Shown: one piece after another, positions 9,400-18,432 of the stretch
How positions within the stretch are numbered: position 1 is the stretch's first letter
Layout of the letters: the number at the start of each line of letters is the position of its first letter
From: an uncultured Amylibacter sp.
Lineage (GTDB): Bacteria; Pseudomonadota; Alphaproteobacteria; Rhodobacterales; Rhodobacteraceae
NCBI GenBank assembly: GCA_943846615.1
Contig: OX044354.1
Location: forward strand, 2,621,001 to 2,685,000
DNA: 64,000 nt
Direction: 5' to 3'
The notes under the pieces: generated by a model
Database searches by the model: none
Told to the model about the DNA's origin: nothing
What the model saw: only the letters and a program-made list of their open reading frames with translations
Translations under genes and position numbers: made by a program

Positions 9400-10738
9400 T
9401 TTTGACTTGTTTGTAATTGGTGCTGGGTCTGGCGGTGTACGTGCGGGCCGTTTGGCGGCGCAAAATGGCCAGAAGGTCGGTTTGGCCGAGGAATATCGTT
9501 ACGGCGGAACATGTGTAATCCGCGGCTGTGTACCCAAAAAACTGATGGTTTATGCGTCTGAATTTGCCGAAATGTTCGAAGATGCTGCGGGTTATGGCTG
9601 GACTGTTGGGGATCGATCATTTGATTGGGCCACGTTTATGACGGCCAAAAATAATGAGATTGATCGCCTTGAAGGGATTTATCAGAACATCCTGAACAAT
9701 AACGCGGTGACGCATTTTCGTGCGCGTGCGGTGTTGAAGGATGCAAACACGGTAGAATTGTCGACGGGTGAAACATTTACCGCGAAACATATCCTGATCG
9801 CCACGGGTGGTCGCCCGTTTGTGCCGAATGTGGATGGCGCAGAATATGTGATTTCATCGAATGAGATTTTCGACCTAGCCGAGCAGCCAAAACGTGCGCT
9901 GGTTGTGGGTGGTGGTTATATCGCCAGTGAATTTGCCTGTATCCTGAATGGGATGGGGACGCAAACAACGCAATTCTATCGCGGTGCGCAAATTTTGCGT
10001 GGCTTTGACGAAGAGGTTCAGGGTTTCGTTGCCGAAGAGATGCGCGAAAAGGGAATTAATCTGCATGTGGGCACAGACGTGAAACACATCGTGAAAACGG
10101 ATGCTGGGTTGGTTGTGACTGATACCCATGGCAATGAGTTGATCGTTGATCAGGTGTTATATGCAACGGGGCGTGTGCCGAATACAGAAAGCCTTGGATT
10201 GGAGACCGTTGGCATTGAGACGGGCCGTTCAGGCGAGATTGTTGTGGATGAATATTCCAAAACCAGCGTTGATAACGTCTATGCCATTGGTGATGTGACC
10301 AACCGCGTGCAATTGACACCCGTTGCGATTGTAGAGGCGGCGGCGTTTATTGAAACAGTATTTAACAACAATCCAACCAGCCCAGATCATGAGTTGATCC
10401 CGACGGCGGTATTTACCCAGCCTGAAATCGGCACGGTTGGATTATCCGAGGAAGCCGCGCGTGAAATTGAGGATATCGAGGTTTATGCCGCTGCATTCCG
10501 TCCGATGAAGGTGATTTTGGCAGGCCGTAATGAACGCATGTTGATGAAGATGATTGTGTCCAAGGCAACACGCAAAGTTTTGGGTGTTCATATCGTGGGG
10601 CATGGTGCCGGCGAGATGATCCAATTGGCGGGGGTAGCCGTGAAAATGGGCGCCACCAAAGAGGACTTTGATCGGACAATGGCGGTGCATCCAACGGCGG
10701 CAGAAGAGCTGGTAACGATGAGCACGCCAACACGATAA
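9389..10738 (+). CDS. gor: Glutathione-disulfide reductase
   Basis: A flavoenzyme that reduces oxidised glutathione with NADPH in the cytosol. The 449 residues match the family. The FAD-binding GAGSGG is at residues 11-16. The redox-active disulfide in GGTCVIRGCVPKK is Cys42/Cys47. The NADPH-binding GGGYIASEF is mid-protein. FAD-binding YAIGDVT and the C-terminal HPTAAEE, with the catalytic His-Glu pair, complete the set. The spacing of the two cysteines and the GCVPKK context separate it from mercuric or thioredoxin reductases. The start lies 11 bp inside rpiA. Confidence 0.96.
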   Translation: MAYDFDLFVIGAGSGGVRAGRLAAQNGQKVGLAEEYRYGGTCVIRGCVPKKLMVYASEFAEMFEDAAGYGWTVGDRSFDWATFMTAKNNEIDRLEGIYQNILNNNAVTHFRARAVLKDANTVELSTGETFTAKHILIATGGRPFVPNVDGAEYVISSNEIFDLAEQPKRALVVGGGYIASEFACILNGMGTQTTQFYRGAQILRGFDEEVQGFVAEEMREKGINLHVGTDVKHIVKTDAGLVVTDTHGNELIVDQVLYATGRVPNTESLGLETVGIETGRSGEIVVDEYSKTSVDNVYAIGDVTNRVQLTPVAIVEAAAFIETVFNNNPTSPDHELIPTAVFTQPEIGTVGLSEEAAREIEDIEVYAAAFRPMKVILAGRNERMLMKMIVSKATRKVLGVHIVGHGAGEMIQLAGVAVKMGATKEDFDRTMAVHPTAAEELVTMSTPTR

Positions 10739-10757
10739 CGTGACGCGGCTTGAAATT

Positions 10758-10786
10758 TTGACAATCACTGTCAGGTAATATTGAAT
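10758..10786 (+). promoter_or_regulatory. Sigma-70-type promoter for hflK-hflC
   Basis: TTGACA at 10758-10763 is followed, after exactly 17 bp, by TTGAAT at 10781-10786, a perfect -35 and a passable -10. It lies between the gor stop and the hflK start. AGGAGG at 10801-10806 is the ribosome binding site. Confidence 0.55.
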
Positions 10787-10817
10787 AAGCATACGTTCTT
10801 AGGAGGATTTTGAACAC

Positions 10818-11969
10818 ATGGCTGGTAATGGATCAGGTGGCCCGTGGGGCCAAGGCGGTGGAAACCGCGGTTCTGGCAATAATGGCGGCGGCAATAACGG
10901 CGGCGGCAACAATGGTGGACGTCCACCAAGTGGCGGCGGTGGCCAAGGCCCCGATCTGGACGATTTGGTTCGCAAAGGTCAGGAACAATTACGCGTTCTG
11001 ATGGGCGGCAAAGGCGGCGGTAATAATAAGAATGGCAAACAATCAGGCGGCGGTGGCGGCCTGGGATTTGGCGGCATCGGTTTGATCGCATTGGCGGCGC
11101 TGGGCCTGTGGACGTTCAGCAGTTTTTATCGCGTTGATACATCCGAGCAGTCAGTTGAATTATTGTTTGGTAAGTTTTCATCCATCGGCAACGAGGGTTT
11201 GAATTTTGCCCCATGGCCTGTTGTGACCAAAGAAATCCTGCCAGTGACGCGCGAGAACACTGAAAACATCGGTGTTGGTCGTGGTGGCCGATCAGATCAA
11301 GGTTTGATGCTGACGGGTGATGAAAACATCGTGGACATTGATTTCCAAGTTGTTTGGAACATCAACAATCCGCAGGAATTCTTGTTCAATCTGGCAGAAC
11401 CACAGGCGACAATTCGTGCGGTTTCTGAATCGGTAATGCGTGAAATCGTTGCGCGTACTGATCTGACCCCGATTTTAACAACCGGCAAGGGCGAGATTGC
11501 GGCAGAGTTGCAAACGCTGATCCAAGAAACGTTGGACAGCTATGATGCGGGTGTGAACATCATTCGCGTCAACTTTGACAAAGCGGATCCACCAAACGAA
11601 GTGGCGGATTCATTCCGCGAGGTTCAAGCGGCGGAACAAAAACGCGATACATTGGAAAAACAAGCGGACGCATATTCAAACACCAAAGTGGCTGCGGCCC
11701 GTGGTCAGGCGGCCGAGTTGTTGGAACAAGCCGAAGGGTATCGTTCACAAACTGTGAACCAAGCCGAAGGTGAAGCATCGCGGTTTATCGCCGTTTATGA
11801 CGAATACGCCAAGGCACCTGAGGTGACGCGTAAGCGTCTGTATTTGGAAACCATCGAGAAGGTTTATTCCGACGTGAATAAAGTGATTTTGGATGAAAAC
11901 AGTGGTGGGCAGGGTGTTGTTCCGTATTTACCGCTAAACGAGTTGACTAAATCCGGAGGTGCAAAATAA
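10818..11969 (+). CDS. hflK: HflK, FtsH protease modulator subunit
   Basis: With HflC it forms a large membrane ring in the periplasm around FtsH and tunes its proteolysis of membrane proteins. The 383 residues have a Gly/Asn-rich cytosolic head (about residues 1-75), a membrane helix at about 79-98 (GGIGLIALAALGLWTFSSFY), then the SPFH/Band-7 domain and a coiled coil (VQAAEQKRDTLEKQAD and the stretch after it). The head is encoded by near-repeated GGCGGCAACAAT units and is probably slippage-prone. The stop overlaps the hflC start by one base. Confidence 0.96.
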   Translation: MAGNGSGGPWGQGGGNRGSGNNGGGNNGGGNNGGRPPSGGGGQGPDLDDLVRKGQEQLRVLMGGKGGGNNKNGKQSGGGGGLGFGGIGLIALAALGLWTFSSFYRVDTSEQSVELLFGKFSSIGNEGLNFAPWPVVTKEILPVTRENTENIGVGRGGRSDQGLMLTGDENIVDIDFQVVWNINNPQEFLFNLAEPQATIRAVSESVMREIVARTDLTPILTTGKGEIAAELQTLIQETLDSYDAGVNIIRVNFDKADPPNEVADSFREVQAAEQKRDTLEKQADAYSNTKVAAARGQAAELLEQAEGYRSQTVNQAEGEASRFIAVYDEYAKAPEVTRKRLYLETIEKVYSDVNKVILDENSGGQGVVPYLPLNELTKSGGAK

Positions 11970-12835
11970 TGGGCCGTTCTATATTCCTACCGTTGATTGC
12001 TGTTTTGGCATTCTTGGGCCTGTCGTCCGCATATATCGTTGATGAACGTCAAACCGCGCTGAAATTGTGGTTTGGTGAGGTCGTGGACGAAGTTGCCGAT
12101 CCTGGTCTGTACTTCAAAATTCCATTCCTGCACGAAATCGTGAAATACGATGATCGTATTTTACCACTGGATACACAACCACTGGAGGTCACAATGCGTG
12201 ACAACCGTCGGTTCGAGGTTGATGCATTTGCACGCTGGCGTATCACTAATGCGAAACAGTTTCGCAAAGCCGTTGGCGGCGGTGGTATCCGTTCCGCAAG
12301 TGGTCGTTTGGAAACAATTTTGAATTCTGAATTGCGCGAAGTTTTGGGTGATGTGAAATCAGACGCATTATTGTCATCCGATCGTGTTGGCTTGATGAAT
12401 TCAATCCGCGATGCATCGCGCATTAAGGCGCTTGCGTTGGGCGTGGATATTATTGATGTGCGTATTAAACGTGCCGATCTACCGAACCAAAACCTTAAGG
12501 AAACATTTGCGCGTATGCGTGCGGAACGTGAACGCGAAGCGGCGGACGAGATTGCCCGTGGTAACGAAGCAGCGCAACGTGTGCGTGCGGGTGCCGATCG
12601 TTTGGTTGTGGAAACAACATCAGAAGCCCAGAAAAACGCGGATATCATTCGTGGTGAAGCAGATGCTAAACGCAACGCGATTTTCGCCGAAGCATTTGGC
12701 CGTGACCCTGAATTCTTTGCTTTCTATCGCTCACTGGGCGCATATGAGAAGGCATTGACGGGCGATAATTCGACGATGGTTATATCACCGGACAGCGAAT
12801 TTTTCGACTACCTAAAGTCTGATACCGTAAAATGA
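11969..12835 (+). CDS. hflC: HflC, FtsH protease modulator subunit
   Basis: Partner of HflK in the FtsH-HflKC complex. The 288 residues have one N-terminal membrane helix (about 4-22, SIFLPLIAVLAFLGLSSAYI), then the SPFH domain with VDERQTALKLWFGEV and DPGLYFKIPF. A long helical region (RAEREREAADEIARGNE) follows. The C-terminus ends with SPDSEFFDYL, as usual in HflC. Its start overlaps hflK by one base and its end overlaps the DUF2065 gene by four, an intact hflK-hflC-DUF2065 operon. Confidence 0.96.
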   Translation: MGRSIFLPLIAVLAFLGLSSAYIVDERQTALKLWFGEVVDEVADPGLYFKIPFLHEIVKYDDRILPLDTQPLEVTMRDNRRFEVDAFARWRITNAKQFRKAVGGGGIRSASGRLETILNSELREVLGDVKSDALLSSDRVGLMNSIRDASRIKALALGVDIIDVRIKRADLPNQNLKETFARMRAEREREAADEIARGNEAAQRVRAGADRLVVETTSEAQKNADIIRGEADAKRNAIFAEAFGRDPEFFAFYRSLGAYEKALTGDNSTMVISPDSEFFDYLKSDTVK

Positions 12836-13020
12836 GCGAATTCATATTCGCACTTGGCCTTGTGGCCGTGATTGAGGGGCTGGTACTTGTACTGGCCCCT
12901 TCGCGTTTTGAGGATCTGGTGCGTGCACTGGAAAGCATGAGCCATGATAAACGCCGTATGTTGGGGTTGCTGTTTGTAGCAATCGGCGTGGCGACCGTGT
13001 GGGCTGTTAAGGCAGTATAA
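12832..13020 (+). CDS. DUF2065 small membrane protein
   Basis: A 62-residue protein with two predicted helices, about 4-21 (FALGLVAVIEGLVLVLAPS) and 43-60, and between them the family motif ESMSHDKRRMLGL. DUF2065 genes regularly follow hflC in proteobacteria. The role is unknown; association with the FtsH-HflKC complex is a reasonable guess from gene order. The start codon overlaps the hflC stop in ATGA. Confidence 0.85.
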   Translation: MSEFIFALGLVAVIEGLVLVLAPSRFEDLVRALESMSHDKRRMLGLLFVAIGVATVWAVKAV

Positions 13021-13103
13021 GCGAATTGCCGCTAACATTTGCGTGAATACAAGGTGTCATTTGTTCACGTTGAATTGACAGATATAACCTAAAACTTACT
13101 TGC

Positions 13104-13127
13104 AATGTGCCAATAAAAGCACATTTT
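13104..13127 (+). terminator. Weak stem-loop between the hflKC operon and the DegP gene
   Basis: AATGTGC and GCACATT form a 7-bp stem with an 8-nt loop, followed by a short T-run. It could be a weak terminator for hflK-hflC-DUF2065. TTGACA at 13075-13080, just before it, has no convincing -10 at normal spacing. Confidence 0.35.
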
Positions 13128-13186
13128 GGTAGGAGGCGGGGCCAACCGTGGCCCATTCATAATATCTTCGTAAGGAGGAAATTTAC

Positions 13187-14659
13187 GTGAGAGCAATCGC
13201 AGTGACAAAATCAATTTCAAAAGAACGCGCACAGATCATGGTGGCGGGCGCATTTATGACGCTGGCATTTCTGTTGGCGCAGGCCAGCGCCGGTTTCGCG
13301 CGTGGCGCACCAGAGAGTTTCGCCGATTTGGCAGAGAAGCTATCGCCGTCCGTGGTGAACATCACGACTTCGACGACCGTGACAGGCGTCTCAAACGAGA
13401 GCATGCCACAAGCGCCCGAAGGCAGCCCCTTTGGCGAAATGTTCCGCGACTTCTTCGATAACGGCCAAGGTGGTCAACGTCGCCCACGCAAAAGCAGCGC
13501 GTTGGGTTCAGGTTTTGTGATTTCAGCGGATGGTTACATCGTAACAAACAACCACGTGATCGATAAGGCCGATGAAATTGTGATCGAATTTTTCGATGGC
13601 AAAGAGTTAGACGCAAAATTAGTTGGCCGTGATCCGAAAACAGACATTGCATTGTTAAAGGTCGAAGCGGAGGAACCATTGCCGTTCGTAGGTTTTGGCG
13701 ACAGTGACATTGCTCGCGTTGGCGATTGGGTAATGGCGATTGGCAATCCATTAGGGCAGGGGTTCTCTGTTTCTGCGGGTATTATTTCGGCACGTAACCG
13801 CACATTGCGTTCCGGTCCATACGATGACTTTATCCAAACTGATGCGGCGATTAACCGTGGCAACTCTGGCGGTCCATTGTTCAACATGAACGGCGAAGTG
13901 ATCGGCGTGAACACGGCGATTATTTCTCCAAATGGCGGGTCAATCGGCCTTGGATTCTCTATGTCCTCCGCAGTGGTCGATCGTGTTGTAAAGCAATTGC
14001 AAGAATTCGGTGAAACACGTCGCGGTTGGTTGGGTGTTCAAATTCAAGATATCGACGCTGACATGGCCGAAGCATTGGGTCTGGAAAACGTAGCAGGTGC
14101 GATGGTCAGTGGTGTGCCAGAAGGCCCTGGCAAGGATGCGGGTATACTTCCTGGCGATGTGATCTTATCATTCGATGGCTATGATGTTGACGACACACGC
14201 GGATTAGTTGCCGCGGTTGGCAACGCCGAAGTTGGTAAAGCGGTGCGTGTTGTCGTTTTCCGCGACAATAAAACACAGACTTTGTTGGTAACTTTGGGTC
14301 GTCGCGAAGTAGCAGAAAAAGCCCAAGTTGTGCCAGCGGTAGCAGCACCAGTTGAGCCCAAGGAGACCGAAGAGATGGGCATGACCCTGATGTCGCTGAA
14401 TGCAGAAATGCGCGAACAACTGGGTCTGCCAGAAGATGTAAACGGTGTTGCGGTTGTCGCCGTGGACGAAACCAAAGACGCATTTGAAAAAGGTGTGCGT
14501 TCTGGCGACGTGATCGTCGAGGTTGGCCAAGAAGCGGTTTTAACACCTGCGGACATCACCAAAGCATTTGCTGCCGCCAAAGAGGCTGGTCGTAAATCGG
14601 TCCTTTTATTGGTGGCTCGCGGCGATGGATCACGTTTCGTTGGTTTGTCGTTGAAATAA
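13187..14659 (+). CDS. Do family periplasmic serine endoprotease (DegP/HtrA type)
   Basis: A periplasmic protease and chaperone that degrades misfolded envelope proteins. The 490 residues begin with an export signal (hydrophobic stretch about 17-37, cleavage near AGFARG). The trypsin-like domain follows with His123 (NNHVID), Asp153 (KTDIALLK) and Ser227 (RGNSGGP). Two C-terminal PDZ domains follow, at about 270-360 and 390-490. The start is GTG at 13187, chosen because AAGGAGGAA lies 8 nt upstream and the signal peptide starts there. It lies just after hflKC, so envelope quality-control genes cluster. MucD/DegQ is an equally fitting name. Confidence 0.93.
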   Translation: MRAIAVTKSISKERAQIMVAGAFMTLAFLLAQASAGFARGAPESFADLAEKLSPSVVNITTSTTVTGVSNESMPQAPEGSPFGEMFRDFFDNGQGGQRRPRKSSALGSGFVISADGYIVTNNHVIDKADEIVIEFFDGKELDAKLVGRDPKTDIALLKVEAEEPLPFVGFGDSDIARVGDWVMAIGNPLGQGFSVSAGIISARNRTLRSGPYDDFIQTDAAINRGNSGGPLFNMNGEVIGVNTAIISPNGGSIGLGFSMSSAVVDRVVKQLQEFGETRRGWLGVQIQDIDADMAEALGLENVAGAMVSGVPEGPGKDAGILPGDVILSFDGYDVDDTRGLVAAVGNAEVGKAVRVVVFRDNKTQTLLVTLGRREVAEKAQVVPAVAAPVEPKETEEMGMTLMSLNAEMREQLGLPEDVNGVAVVAVDETKDAFEKGVRSGDVIVEVGQEAVLTPADITKAFAAAKEAGRKSVLLLVARGDGSRFVGLSLK

Positions 14660-14676
14660 ACCTATATTGATTTTGA

Positions 14677-14705
14677 AAGGCCCTGCATTCGCGGGGCCTT
14701 TTTTA
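14677..14705 (+). terminator. Intrinsic terminator after the DegP gene
   Basis: AAGGCCCTGC pairs with GCGGGGCCTT (one wobble) around ATTC, followed by TTTTTT. The T-run overlaps the stop codon of the convergent RTX gene. Confidence 0.88.
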
Positions 14706-15767
14706 TGCGAAAATGAAATCATCTGCCGTCAGATCATCCAAGGATGTATGGCGCAACGTTATTGAAAAGTCCGTGCCGTCGATGGTGACTAAGACCTTGC
14801 GGCCCTGTTGTGTCAGGATTAAATCGGCGAAATCCCATGTACCATGACTCAGTTTGATATGATCCGTACCAATTTGAAAGTCGGTTATGAGGTCATGGCC
14901 ATCGCTTACAGGTTTGAAAACAAAAACATCCGCGCCAGCGCCACCGGTCATCAAATCGTTCCCCGCACCACCGTCCAGATAATCCACACCATTGCCCCCA
15001 CGTAGACGATCATCACCGCCACCGCCAAAAATCATATCGTCATCATGCCCGCCGTTCAAAATATCCGCGCCATTTCCTGAATGACGCCAATCATCGCCCG
15101 TACCACCGCGCAAGATCGAACCACCAGAAGCATCGCCAACGGTAATTGTGTCATTGCCCTTGCCACCACGCAATGAATTGACACCCAGATCATCATAAAT
15201 CAAATCGTCGCCGCCACATCCGCGAATATGGTCATCACCCGTCGTTCCCGTGGCAGTGTCATCACCAGCACCCAAAATTATGCGGTTTGGCTGGGTGTAA
15301 TAAATTGGCTCATCTTCGGGTTCAAATAAATCCAACCCGTCCCCGCCTTCAAAAATGAGACCATCTGTTTTGATCATTTCCGCATAGGCATCGGCAATAT
15401 CAACATGCCATCCGTTTGTGCCATTAATCTCGTCGGCCTGTGCTGTAACAGTCAAGCCTGTGCCAAAATCAATCGTAGAAATCGCCACCTGTTTACCGTT
15501 CTCCCAACGATACAACGTTGCGGTCGTAAATGTAATCTCGGTTTGGGCGCCGTTTTGTGCGGCTGTTAAAACCTGATCGGTTTCCAATGCCAACATCAAA
15601 TCCGCGTCACCTGCCAAGGGGGTGAACCAAATTCCGGTATCCAAAGCTAAATTCACTCGACCTGCGCCATTCAACGCATCACGTAGAAACATGCTCGGTG
15701 CGAACGTTTGTCCGGTTGCAGTTAGTAAATGAAATCCTGCATCTGTTGCTGTAATCACCACGCTCAT
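14703..15767 (-). CDS. RTX-type calcium-binding repeat protein
   Basis: A 354-residue acidic protein. Residues 1-160 are beta-rich without a motif I know. Residues about 165-295 hold nonapeptide RTX repeats of the GGxGxDx type (LRGGKGNDTITVG, ILRGGTGDDW, LNGGHDDDMIFGGGGDD, YLDGGAGNDLMTGGAGAD). A C-terminal module VFVFKPVSDGHDLITDFQIG and TADDFIFA looks like the usual serralysin-type end. RTX proteins are secreted by type I systems using an uncleaved C-terminal signal and fold on binding calcium. No transporter is nearby and no catalytic domain is recognisable. Two CtrA-like boxes precede it. Confidence 0.88.
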   Translation of the reverse strand: MSVVITATDAGFHLLTATGQTFAPSMFLRDALNGAGRVNLALDTGIWFTPLAGDADLMLALETDQVLTAAQNGAQTEITFTTATLYRWENGKQVAISTIDFGTGLTVTAQADEINGTNGWHVDIADAYAEMIKTDGLIFEGGDGLDLFEPEDEPIYYTQPNRIILGAGDDTATGTTGDDHIRGCGGDDLIYDDLGVNSLRGGKGNDTITVGDASGGSILRGGTGDDWRHSGNGADILNGGHDDDMIFGGGGDDRLRGGNGVDYLDGGAGNDLMTGGAGADVFVFKPVSDGHDLITDFQIGTDHIKLSHGTWDFADLILTQQGRKVLVTIDGTDFSITLRHTSLDDLTADDFIFA

Positions 15768-15830
15768 AATCTACCCCTAGATTGTTTGAGCCTTTTTTGA
15801 TTAAAATGCGCCTCAAAAGCAAAGCAATGT

Positions 15831-15845
15831 TTAAGGTTTGGTTAA
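15831..15845 (-). promoter_or_regulatory. CtrA-like binding box upstream of the RTX gene
   Basis: Read on the minus strand the site is TTAACCAAACCTTAA. That fits the CtrA pattern TTAA-N7-TTAA exactly and seven of eight bases of the TTAACCAT half-site. It lies 64 bp before the RTX start codon. CtrA is a conserved alphaproteobacterial response regulator that in Rhodobacterales controls motility and related functions. Binding is inferred only. Confidence 0.4.
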
Positions 15846-15862
15846 TGCTAACCCCTTAAAAT

Positions 15863-15893
15863 TTATGGTTAATTTTTTTAAAATTGACCATAA
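15863..15893. repeat. 31-bp imperfect palindrome with a second CtrA-like half-site
   Basis: TTATGGTTAATTTT and AAAATTGACCATAA are inverted repeats with one mismatch and a 3-nt centre. The left arm on the minus strand contains a perfect TTAACCAT (15872-15865). It lies between the divergent RTX and ferredoxin genes and could be an operator or, as RNA, a hairpin. Confidence 0.5.
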
Positions 15894-15951
15894 CCAACCT
15901 GAAAAATCGCACGACAAGGGCCGATGGCAGTACAAAAAAATCCACATGTAA

Positions 15952-16352
<401 letters not shown>

Positions 16353-16353
<1 letters not shown>

Positions 16354-17054
16354 TGCGCGGCGCGGTTCTGGGCTTGATCACTTGCCTGTGGGCCGCGCCT
16401 GTATTTTCCGATGTCGTAGCGGCGAAATATACTGCGCAGACAGAACGTTATACCCATGATGTATTGGGTGATGCCATTGAATATGGTGCGCTTGAAATTC
16501 AATACAACGATGCTGGCAAGATCAAAACCAAAACAATCACCTTACCCCAAGATCATGTCTTCGAAGACATCGCACCACGTTTAGCCGATGTTGACGGGGA
16601 CGGTTCATCTGAAATTATTGTTGTTGAAACTGACGCTAGGCGTGGCGCGGCATTGGCCGTTTATGATCACACAGGCAAACGCGCCGAAACACCACATATC
16701 GGTTCGTCAAACCGCTGGCTTGCCCCTATCGGCATCGCCGATTTCAACGGTGACGGAAACATCGACATTGCCTATATCGACCGTCCACATCTGGCCAAAA
16801 CGTTGCGTGTTTGGACATTTAAAAACAATGAACTGACTGAAACGGCAAATATTGCAGGCCTCAGCAATCATCGTATCGGCGAAAACTTCATCTCTGGCGG
16901 CGTACGCACATGCAACGATCCTCCTGAAATAATTACGGCAGATGCCGCATGGAAACGCATTATCGCGACGCGGTTTGTAAATGGCAAACTGACGAAAACA
17001 GACCTCGGCCCATTTAAAGGCAAGCGCAGTTTTAAACGCGCGCTTACCTGTTAG
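16353..17054 (+). CDS. Secreted FG-GAP/VCBS repeat protein
   Basis: A 233-residue protein with a signal peptide (about 1-19, cleavage near VFSDV). It has at least two FG-GAP-like calcium-binding loops: LADVDGDGSSEIIVVETD (about 78-95) and GIADFNGDGNIDIAYIDRP (about 128-146). This predicts a short periplasmic or surface beta-propeller segment. The family is common in Rhodobacteraceae beside an FdxB-type ferredoxin, and the function is unknown. Translational coupling to the ferredoxin (TAATG) suggests co-expression although the proteins would be in different compartments. Confidence 0.78.
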
Positions 17055-17093
17055 TTTTCACTTGGTGTAAATGTGCACACCGTAGGCATTAAA

Positions 17094-18356
17094 TTATAGT
17101 GCGCGCCAGCCAATGTCGTTGCGGTAAAATCCGTTATCCCATTCGATCTTCTCAATCGTGGCATATGCGCGATCACGTGCCTCTTGCAATGTTGCGCCAC
17201 GCGCCGTGATATTCAAAACACGACCACCTATGGCCACAATCGCATCACCATCACGCGCCGTACCTGCATGAAACACATGCACAAGGCTGGCGTCATTTAA
17301 CCCATCCAAGCCTTTAATCTGCGTGCCCTTTTCATACGCCGCAGGATACCCCTTGGCGGCATAAACAATCGTCATGGCGTGATCATCGGCCCAGTTCAAT
17401 TTCACCGTTTCCAATTCCCCCTTGGCACAGGCCAACATGGCATCCAATGCCTGTGCGCCCAAACGCATCATCAAGACCTGACATTCTGGATCGCCGAAAC
17501 GTACGTTGTATTCCACCAAACGGGGTTGGCCGTCTTTGATCATGAAACCTGCGTATAACACACCCTGATACGGTGTACCGCGACGCGCCATTTCATCCAC
17601 GGTTGGTTGCACGATTTCGGCAATCGCCTTGGCTGTAACGGCGTCCGTCATCACAGGCGCGGGGGAATAGGCACCCATGCCGCCCGTGTTTGGGCCTTGG
17701 TCGCCATCGTGAACACGTTTGTGGTCTTGGGCTGTGCCGATGGGCAATATATTTTTACCGTCTGACAGGACGAAATAACTGGCCTCTTCACCGTCCATAA
17801 ATTCTTCGATCACGACTTCTGCGCCTGCTGTGCCAAATGCGCCGCCGAAAATATCGCGTAGGCCATCGATTGCCTCGTCCAATGTCATGGCAACGATCAC
17901 GCCTTTACCACCCGCAAGGCCATCTGCCTTTACCACAATTGGGGCGCCTTGGGCTGTGACATATGCGATGGCGGGGGCAAGTTCGGTGAAGGTGGCGTAG
18001 GCGGCTGTTGGGGCACCTGATGCGTCACAGATTTCTTTGGTGAATGCTTTGGATGCTTCTAATTGTGCCGCCGCCGCAGAGGGGCCGAACGTTAGGATGT
18101 TTGCTGAGCGTAAATCATCGGCAACGCCAGCTGCCAACGGGGCCTCTGGGCCGACAATGACGAATTCGATTTTATGTTCCTCGCAAAACGCCACCACATC
18201 TGCGCCGCTTTCAGCGTTCAGGTCCACACAGGTTGCAACCTCGGCAATTCCTGCATTACCAGGTGCCGCATACAGCGTGTCGCATTTTGGGTTCTGGTTC
18301 ACCGCCCAGGCCAATGAATGTTCGCGTCCGCCTGATCCTAAAATAAGTATATTCAT
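17094..18356 (-). CDS. purD: Phosphoribosylamine-glycine ligase
   Basis: Second step of de novo purine synthesis: joins 5-phosphoribosylamine and glycine using ATP. The 420 residues are standard. The N-terminal Rossmann part starts MNILILGSGGREHSLAWAV. The ATP-grasp domain has VVKADGLAGGKGVIVA and VIEEFMDGEEAS, and NTGGMGAYSPAPV and YNVRFGDPECQ follow. ATG 18356 starts the conserved MNILILG; an in-frame ATG three codons earlier is possible. It is divergent from xseA with a 76-bp gap. Confidence 0.97.
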   Translation of the reverse strand: MNILILGSGGREHSLAWAVNQNPKCDTLYAAPGNAGIAEVATCVDLNAESGADVVAFCEEHKIEFVIVGPEAPLAAGVADDLRSANILTFGPSAAAAQLEASKAFTKEICDASGAPTAAYATFTELAPAIAYVTAQGAPIVVKADGLAGGKGVIVAMTLDEAIDGLRDIFGGAFGTAGAEVVIEEFMDGEEASYFVLSDGKNILPIGTAQDHKRVHDGDQGPNTGGMGAYSPAPVMTDAVTAKAIAEIVQPTVDEMARRGTPYQGVLYAGFMIKDGQPRLVEYNVRFGDPECQVLMMRLGAQALDAMLACAKGELETVKLNWADDHAMTIVYAAKGYPAAYEKGTQIKGLDGLNDASLVHVFHAGTARDGDAIVAIGGRVLNITARGATLQEARDRAYATIEKIEWDNGFYRNDIGWRAL

Positions 18357-18432
18357 CTTTTGCAATTCCCTTGGCCTTTGATGGGGATGCTTCTAGTATC
18401 TAGCAGAGCAAAAGCCAAGAGAGTATGCGCCA

